A stretch of 11,195 bases of DNA, taken from the NCBI GenBank assembly GCA_031273305.1, contig JAISSC010000129.1, positions 1-11,195 of the forward strand, given 5' to 3'. The position numbers and the translations under genes are program-made. Shown piece after piece: positions 7,343 to 11,195 of this stretch. The notes beneath the pieces are model-generated. The model was given only the letters and a program-made list of their open reading frames with translations, did no database searches and was not told the DNA's origin. Each line of letters starts with the position of its first letter. Position 1 is the first letter of the stretch. This DNA is from Flavobacteriaceae bacterium (GTDB lineage: Bacteria; Bacteroidota; Bacteroidia; Flavobacteriales; Weeksellaceae).

Positions 7343-7350
7343 TATTTTTG
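7343..7350 (+). promoter_or_regulatory. -7 promoter element of gltX
   Basis: TATTTTTG matches TAnnTTTG. No TTG lies at the proper distance upstream; a T-rich stretch (7324-7340) sits there instead. The start site would be near 7357, giving a 5' leader of only about 12 bases before the ATG at 7369. Confidence 0.55.
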
Positions 7351-7368
7351 TACGGAAAAACATTGAAT

Positions 7369-8877
7369 ATGTCAGAAGTCAGAGTACGATTTGCTCCCAG
7401 CCCTACCGGCTATTTACACATCGGCGGAGTAAGAACCGCTTTATATAACTACTTATTTGCTAAAAAAAACAACGGTAAGTTCCTGTTACGGATAGAAGAC
7501 ACCGACCAGACCCGTTTTGTTGAAGAAGCGGAAAATTATATCCATGAAGCATTGAAATGGTGCGGACTGGAACCGGATGAAAGCCCTGAAAAAGGAGGTT
7601 CTTTTGCCCCTTACAAGCAATCGGAAAGAAGAAATATTTACGACCAATACATCACAAAGATACTGACTACAGACTATGCCTATGTAGCTTTTGATACACC
7701 GGAAGAATTGGAAAAACTACGTGCAGACTATGAAGCTAAAGGAAAAGTATTTTCTTATAATCACGAGATACGAAATTCCCTGAATAACAGCCTGAACCTC
7801 ACCCCTGAAGAAGTAAAACAAAAAATAGCAACCGGAACTCCCTATGTGATTCGTTTCAAAATACCTCCACACCGAACTTTAGCCTTAAAGGACATCATAC
7901 GGGGAAATTTCACTATTGACACCTCCACTTTGGATGATAAAGTTTTGGTGAAAACCGACGGAATGCCGACGTATCATTTTGCCAATATCGTGGACGATCA
8001 TACTATGGAGATCACTCATGTAATTCGGGGTGAAGAATGGCTCCCTTCTCTGGCACTGCATGTTTTATTATATGAAGCCTTTGGATGGCAGGCTCCCGAA
8101 TTTGCCCATCTGCCCCTAATCCTGAAACCTGAAGGAAAAGGGAAATTAAGCAAACGAGACGGTGACAAGTTCGGGTTTCCGGTATTTCCGCTTGCATGGA
8201 AAGACGAAAAAGAGGGGACTTCCTCCATAGGATACCGTGAAGAAGGTTATCTTCCACAGGCTTTTATAAATATGTTGGCTTTACTGGGATGGTCTCCTTC
8301 TGACAATAAGGAAATCTTGTCTTTAGATGAAATGATAGAAGAATTTGATTTGGAAAAAGTACACAAATCCGGAGCACGATTTAATCCTGAAAAAGCCCGG
8401 TGGTTTAACCATGAATATATACTGAAAGCGGATACTTCCGAGTTGCTTCCCTCCTTCCGACAACTATTAAAAGAAAAGGGAATAGAATTTGATGATCAGA
8501 AAGATACGAGAATCATAGGTTTATTAAAGGAACGCGTAAATTTCGTAAAAGAGATATGGGAAGTCGGAGCCTTTTTCTGGATTGCTCCTTCTGTTTATGA
8601 CGAAAAAAATTATAAAAAGACGATAAAGGAAGATACTCAAAATATCCTTTCTCAATTAAGTTCAGGATTACAATCTATTGAGTTCACAGAAAAAGAATTA
8701 CACGATTATCTCCATGAGTTTGTAGAAAGATCCGGATTAGGTTTCGGAAAAATAATGCAGCCCTTGCGTCTGGCTCTGGTAGGCGAATTAAAAGGCCCGG
8801 ACATTCCGGTGATCATGGAAATATTAGGAAAAGAAGAAAGTCTACAACGCATAAAAAATTTAATATCAAAAATTTAA
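7369..8877 (+). CDS. gltX: Glutamyl-tRNA synthetase
   Basis: GltX charges tRNA-Glu with glutamate using ATP. The protein is 502 residues, normal for bacterial GluRS. It is a class I synthetase: the HIGH-type signature is in RFAPSPTGYLHIGGVRTALY with HIGG at 17-20, and the KMSKS-type signature is KLSKR at 259-263. Other family blocks are LRIEDTDQTR, the KTDGMPTYHFANIVDDH segment and HVIRGEEWLPSLALH. The region after the KMSKS loop, running to the C-terminus, should hold the anticodon-binding domain. The Cys/His zinc cluster found in E. coli GluRS is not visible between residues 95 and 130, which is common outside Proteobacteria. I chose the ATG at 7369 because it precedes the conserved VRVRFAPSPTG; a TTG at 7348 adds 7 residues but overlaps the -7 promoter element. 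rpiB follows 12 bases later. Confidence 0.97.
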   Translation: MSEVRVRFAPSPTGYLHIGGVRTALYNYLFAKKNNGKFLLRIEDTDQTRFVEEAENYIHEALKWCGLEPDESPEKGGSFAPYKQSERRNIYDQYITKILTTDYAYVAFDTPEELEKLRADYEAKGKVFSYNHEIRNSLNNSLNLTPEEVKQKIATGTPYVIRFKIPPHRTLALKDIIRGNFTIDTSTLDDKVLVKTDGMPTYHFANIVDDHTMEITHVIRGEEWLPSLALHVLLYEAFGWQAPEFAHLPLILKPEGKGKLSKRDGDKFGFPVFPLAWKDEKEGTSSIGYREEGYLPQAFINMLALLGWSPSDNKEILSLDEMIEEFDLEKVHKSGARFNPEKARWFNHEYILKADTSELLPSFRQLLKEKGIEFDDQKDTRIIGLLKERVNFVKEIWEVGAFFWIAPSVYDEKNYKKTIKEDTQNILSQLSSGLQSIEFTEKELHDYLHEFVERSGLGFGKIMQPLRLALVGELKGPDIPVIMEILGKEESLQRIKNLISKI

Positions 8878-8889
8878 AACATTAACACC

Positions 8890-9321
8890 ATGAGAATAGC
8901 AGTAGCAGCAGACCACGCAGGATTTGAGTATAAAAATTACATTTTTAAATACCTGACCGAAAAGGGACATCAGGTTCATGATTTTGGAACCTATTCTTCC
9001 GAAAGCACCGACTATCCGGATTTTGTACATCCGTTAGCCATAGCTGTCGAAAATAAAGAATTTGATTATGGCGTTCTTTTCTGCGGAAGCGGAGAAGGAG
9101 TTTCCATAACCGCAAACAAACATGCAGGAATCCGTTGTGCCCTTTGCTGGCAAACCGACATAGCCAAACTAACCCGCCAGCATAACAATTCCAATGTAGT
9201 AGCTATTCCTGCCCGCTTTATTGCAAAAGAACTAGCCAAAGAAATCATTGATATTTTCCTTTCTACCGAATTTGAAGGAGGAAGACACCAAACACGTGTA
9301 GATAAAATTCCTCAATGGTAG
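8890..9321 (+). CDS. rpiB: Ribose 5-phosphate isomerase B
   Basis: RpiB interconverts ribose 5-phosphate and ribulose 5-phosphate in the pentose phosphate pathway; some relatives act on allose 6-phosphate. The product is 143 residues, the normal size of the RpiB/LacAB fold. Visible signatures are AADHAGFEYK (6-15), TDYPDF (40-45), the CGSGEG phosphate loop with the likely catalytic Cys65, the ANKHAGIRCAL segment, His98 in RQHNNSNV, and the EGGRHQTRVDKI tail. The alignment with E. coli RpiB is continuous. It lies 12 bases after gltX with no promoter between, so the two are probably cotranscribed, though their functions are not directly linked. No clear hairpin terminator follows its stop. Confidence 0.95.
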   Translation: MRIAVAADHAGFEYKNYIFKYLTEKGHQVHDFGTYSSESTDYPDFVHPLAIAVENKEFDYGVLFCGSGEGVSITANKHAGIRCALCWQTDIAKLTRQHNNSNVVAIPARFIAKELAKEIIDIFLSTEFEGGRHQTRVDKIPQW

Positions 9322-9371
9322 AACAATAAGAATAACAAAATTACCAAAAATAAATATGGAATAGTTTTTGA

Positions 9372-9405
9372 TTGCAGTAAATTAATTTCACTTTTTGTAT
9401 ATTTG
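9372..9405 (+). promoter_or_regulatory. Promoter of the Bax inhibitor-1 family gene
   Basis: TATATTTG (9398-9405) is a full match to TAnnTTTG. A TTG at 9372-9374 lies 23 bases upstream, at the long end of accepted spacing. Transcription would begin near 9410-9413, about 25 bases before the ATG at 9437. Confidence 0.62.
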
Positions 9406-9436
9406 AAAAAATTTAGTGAACGAAAAATAATAACAA

Positions 9437-10162
9437 ATGGAATATCAAGAATACGAAAATACCTTAAGACAGGAAGCTATTGTACAACAACAGGCTACTT
9501 TTATATCCAAAGTTTATATGTGGATGAGTTTAGCTCTGGTAGTTACCGGATTTACCGCCTACTTCTGCGCTAATTCTCCCAGCGTGTTAGAACTTATGTT
9601 TGACCCCATAACAGGAAAAGGAACTTTTCTGTTTTATGCTTTACTTATCGGAGAACTTGCCTTAGTATTCGGTTTAAGTTCTGCCATCAACCGGATGACT
9701 GTGGGACTGGCTACTGCCGTGTTTTTATTTTATTCATTTATAAACGGGATGACCCTTTCATTTATCTTCTTAATTTATACCGGAAGTTCCATAGCTACCA
9801 CTTTTTTTGTAACGGCAGGAACTTTTGCTATTATGAGTGCATACGGATATTTCACAAAAACCGACCTGACTAAAATCGGGAAGATACTGTTTATGGCATT
9901 AATAGGGATTATTTTAGCAACGGTGGTAAACTGGTTCCTGCGTAATTCTATGTTGCACCTTATCATTTCCATAGTCGGAGTTTTGGTGTTTGTAGGTTTA
10001 ATTGCTTACGATACCCAAAAAATTAAAAGGATCGGAGCCGAGATCGGAGATGCAGATAACGAAAACTATACCAAAGGAGCCATCTTAGGAGCATTATCCC
10101 TATACTTAGATTTCATCAACCTGTTCCTGTTCTTACTTAGATTCTTAGGAAACAGAAAATAA
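9437..10162 (+). CDS. Bax inhibitor-1 / YccA family integral membrane protein
   Basis: A 241-residue inner-membrane protein of the TMBIM (Bax inhibitor-1) family. Seven hydrophobic helices can be read at about 26-46, 63-84, 88-113, 118-139, 147-168, 172-191 and 214-237, after a polar, glutamine-rich N-terminus. The paired acidic residues of the family, which act as the pH and calcium sensor in Bacillus YetJ, appear as Asp192 in IAYDTQKIK and Asp225 in LYLDFINLF. Helix breaks such as GMTLSFIF also fit the family. Bacterial members are proposed to leak calcium or to interact with membrane proteases such as FtsH; the role here is unknown. It has its own promoter and a hairpin after the stop, so it is likely a single-gene transcript. 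Confidence 0.93.
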   Translation: MEYQEYENTLRQEAIVQQQATFISKVYMWMSLALVVTGFTAYFCANSPSVLELMFDPITGKGTFLFYALLIGELALVFGLSSAINRMTVGLATAVFLFYSFINGMTLSFIFLIYTGSSIATTFFVTAGTFAIMSAYGYFTKTDLTKIGKILFMALIGIILATVVNWFLRNSMLHLIISIVGVLVFVGLIAYDTQKIKRIGAEIGDADNENYTKGAILGALSLYLDFINLFLFLLRFLGNRK

Positions 10163-10172
10163 TAATCAAAAC

Positions 10173-10210
10173 AGAGATTGTCTGATTCTTTAGGCAGTCT
10201 CTATTTCCTT
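10173..10210 (+). terminator. Probable terminator after the Bax inhibitor-1 family gene
   Basis: AGAGATTGTCT (10173-10183) pairs with AGGCAGTCTCT (10192-10202) over 11 pairs, two of them G-U, around an 8-base loop. It starts 11 bases after the stop. The following tract, ATTTCCTT, is a weak T run, so termination may be incomplete. Confidence 0.65.
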
Positions 10211-10306
10211 ACTTTGACACTATCAAGAGTTTTATCTTGTAACTATGTAATGGTCAGTGTTTTATGCTTTTTGTGGTGCAAAATATGTGTCGCATAGTCA
10301 AAATCA

Positions 10307-10346
10307 GGACGTTCAGGTAGAGACGTCCAAATTTGGATGTCTTCAC
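10307..10346. repeat. Near-perfect palindrome with an alternative hairpin arm
   Basis: The 11-base arms AGACGTCCAAA (10321-10331) and TTTGGATGTCT (10332-10342) pair with a single G-T deviation and no spacer, and weaker pairing extends to 10317 and 10346. The left arm can also pair with GGACGT (10307-10312) upstream, because ACGTCC recurs at 10323-10328. It lies in a gene-free region and does not look like a terminator, as no T run follows. It may be a dispersed palindromic element or a protein site. Confidence 0.55.
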
Positions 10347-10369
10347 GTTATAATTGTTGTGCAATAGGG

Positions 10370-10396
10370 AAGTCCCGGAGGGACGACACTTTATTA
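10370..10396. repeat. REP-like repeat unit, copy 1
   Basis: This 27-base unit matches copy 2 at 10442-10468 except for one substitution and two single-base indels. Its core GTCCC (10372-10376) and GGGAC (10380-10384) form a 5-bp hairpin with a 3-base loop, followed by the shared tail GACGACACT and ATTA. Between the copies GTATGC (10401-10406) can pair with GCTTAC (10411-10416) with one mismatch. The format resembles short palindromic REP-type repeats. Its abundance in the genome cannot be judged from here. Confidence 0.65.
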
Positions 10397-10441
10397 ACCA
10401 GTATGCTTTAGCTTACGGACAGACGGCAGCAACACAATGAC

Positions 10442-10481
10442 AAGTCCCGCAGGTGACGACACTTATTATCGACCTGCGGGA
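10442..10481. repeat. REP-like repeat unit, copy 2, with perfect 10-bp inverted repeat
   Basis: The copy of the unit at 10370 occupies 10442-10468. In this copy TCCCGCAGGT (10445-10454) is perfectly complementary to ACCTGCGGGA (10472-10481) around 17 bases, giving a longer hairpin than copy 1. The inner CGA (10457-10459) and TCG (10469-10471) can extend it across a 2-base bulge. No T run follows, so it is not a standard terminator. Confidence 0.65.
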
Positions 10482-10526
10482 AAGAGCAACCTCCCAGACA
10501 GGTATTTTTCATCAATATCTCCCCCT

Positions 10527-10586
10527 GACTTTAGCCCGCCTCTATTTATTATTTTTCTGATTTAGGGGTCTAAGCAGGTTAAAGTC
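10527..10586. repeat. Imperfect 13-bp inverted repeat with 34-base spacer
   Basis: GACTTTAGCCCGC (10527-10539) pairs with GCAGGTTAAAGTC (10574-10586) with one mismatch and one G-T pair. An alternative inner pairing joins CCTCTA (10539-10544) and TAGGGG (10563-10568). It ends about 35 bases before the mutL -7 element. Together with the preceding repeats it makes 10300-10590 a mosaic of palindromes with no gene; the rest of 10211-10620 shows nothing I recognise. Confidence 0.5.
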
Positions 10587-10620
10587 GTTAATTAAGATAC
10601 CGGAATTTCAAAAGTTTTAA

Positions 10621-10628
10621 TAACTTTG
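10621..10628 (+). promoter_or_regulatory. -7 promoter element of mutL
   Basis: TAACTTTG matches TAnnTTTG and ends only 5 bases before the mutL ATG at 10634. Transcription would start at or within a few bases of the start codon, so the mRNA would be leaderless or nearly so. No TTG is found at -33. Confidence 0.45.
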
Positions 10629-10633
10629 TATCT

Positions 10634-11195
10634 ATGCCCGATATAATTCATTTACTTTCAGATAATGTTTCCAACCAAATAGCCGCAGGAGAAGTGGTTC
10701 AAAGACCTTCCTCTGTAGTAAAAGAGTTGTTGGAAAACGCCATAGATGCAAATGCAACACAGATACAATTAATCATTAAAGAAGCAGGACGGAATTTAAT
10801 TCAGGTGGTAGATAACGGAACAGGAATGAGCATTACAGATGCCCGAATGTCGTTTGAGCGACATGCCACATCCAAAATATCAACCACCGAAGACATTTTT
10901 CATATTCACACCAAAGGATTCAGAGGAGAAGCCTTAGCCTCCATTGCAGCAGTGGCTCAGGTAGAGCTAAAGACTAAAAAAGAGGGCGAAGAAATAGGAA
11001 CCCAAATAGTCATAGAAGGAGGAGAAATAATTTCTCAGAACCCGGTGAATACAGCAATTGGTTCCACTTTTCTGATAAAAAATCTATTTTATAACGTCCC
11101 TGCAAGACGGAAATTTTTAAAGTCTAATTCCGTAGAATTACGCCATATCTTAGATGAATTTCACCGTGTAGCCTTAGCGCATGAAAATGTTCAGT
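10634..11195 (+). CDS. mutL: DNA mismatch repair protein MutL, N-terminal part (3' end outside window)
   Basis: MutL couples mismatch recognition by MutS to strand incision and removal. The visible 187 residues are the GHKL-type ATPase domain: QIAAGEVV (15-22), motif I KELLENAIDA with catalytic Glu31 and Mg-binding Asn35, motif II DNGTGM (60-65), RHATSKI (76-82), the lid and motif III TKGFRGEALASIAAV (93-107), and NLFYNVPARRKFLKS, the start of motif IV and the transducer region. Each aligns with E. coli MutL with an offset of two residues. The start ATG at 10634 gives the usual short N-terminus ahead of QIAAGEVV. The reading frame is open to the window edge; the C-terminal dimerisation and possible endonuclease domain is not visible. 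Confidence 0.96.
   Translation, partial: MPDIIHLLSDNVSNQIAAGEVVQRPSSVVKELLENAIDANATQIQLIIKEAGRNLIQVVDNGTGMSITDARMSFERHATSKISTTEDIFHIHTKGFRGEALASIAAVAQVELKTKKEGEEIGTQIVIEGGEIISQNPVNTAIGSTFLIKNLFYNVPARRKFLKSNSVELRHILDEFHRVALAHENVQ

Noticed and set aside
10370..10481. CRISPR array
   Set aside because: Only two copies, which differ by indels, contain internal palindromes and lack regular spacers; no cas genes are present.
10290..10590. Insertion sequence or MITE remnant with terminal repeats
   Set aside because: No pair of inverted ends frames the whole stretch, no target duplication was seen and there is no transposase fragment. I list the palindromes individually instead.

Overview
This window comes from a member of the Bacteroidota, Flavobacteriia or Bacteroidia; the sequence does not decide the genus. 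The evidence is: protein sequences that read like Bacteroidota versions of IlvD, IlvN, IlvC, LeuB and GltX; AT-rich DNA with almost no Shine-Dalgarno sequences; and several copies of the Bacteroidota -7 promoter element TAnnTTTG upstream of genes. All genes lie on the + strand.

Layout. (1) 1-787: the 3' part of leuB, closed by a hairpin terminator at 803-836. (2) 837-1308: an AT-rich intergenic region whose right half is a complete-looking ribosome-mediated attenuator. It has a TTTG / TAAATTTG promoter, a 19-codon leader peptide with Ile-Ile-Ile-Leu-Asn-Leu-Leu-Val-Ile, an antiterminator half directly after its stop codon, and a mutually exclusive intrinsic terminator just before ilvD. (3) 1309-7174: the isoleucine/valine operon ilvD - ilvB - methyltransferase gene - ilvN - ilvC, with gaps of 0-30 bases, closed by a terminator at 7212-7248. 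(4) 7369-9321: gltX and rpiB, 12 bases apart, behind a TATTTTTG promoter element. (5) 9437-10162: a seven-helix Bax inhibitor-1 family membrane protein with its own promoter and a hairpin after the stop. (6) 10163-10633: a gene-free stretch packed with several different inverted repeats, including two copies of a REP-like unit. (7) 10634 to the end: the 5' part of mutL.

How the genes work together. IlvB/IlvN (acetohydroxyacid synthase), IlvC and IlvD carry out the three reactions shared by isoleucine and valine synthesis. The valine precursor 2-ketoisovalerate also feeds leucine synthesis, where LeuB acts. The leader peptide is rich in exactly these three amino acids. The inferred control is that a ribosome stalling for lack of charged Ile, Leu or Val tRNA lets the antiterminator form and the operon be read, while a ribosome reaching the stop codon masks the antiterminator and transcription ends before ilvD. 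IlvN keeps the residues linked to valine feedback, so enzyme and transcription would be controlled by the same end products.

Most of the window is conserved housekeeping sequence. The points most worth a second look are the attenuator, the methyltransferase gene lodged between the catalytic and regulatory subunit genes of acetohydroxyacid synthase, and the mosaic of palindromes before mutL.
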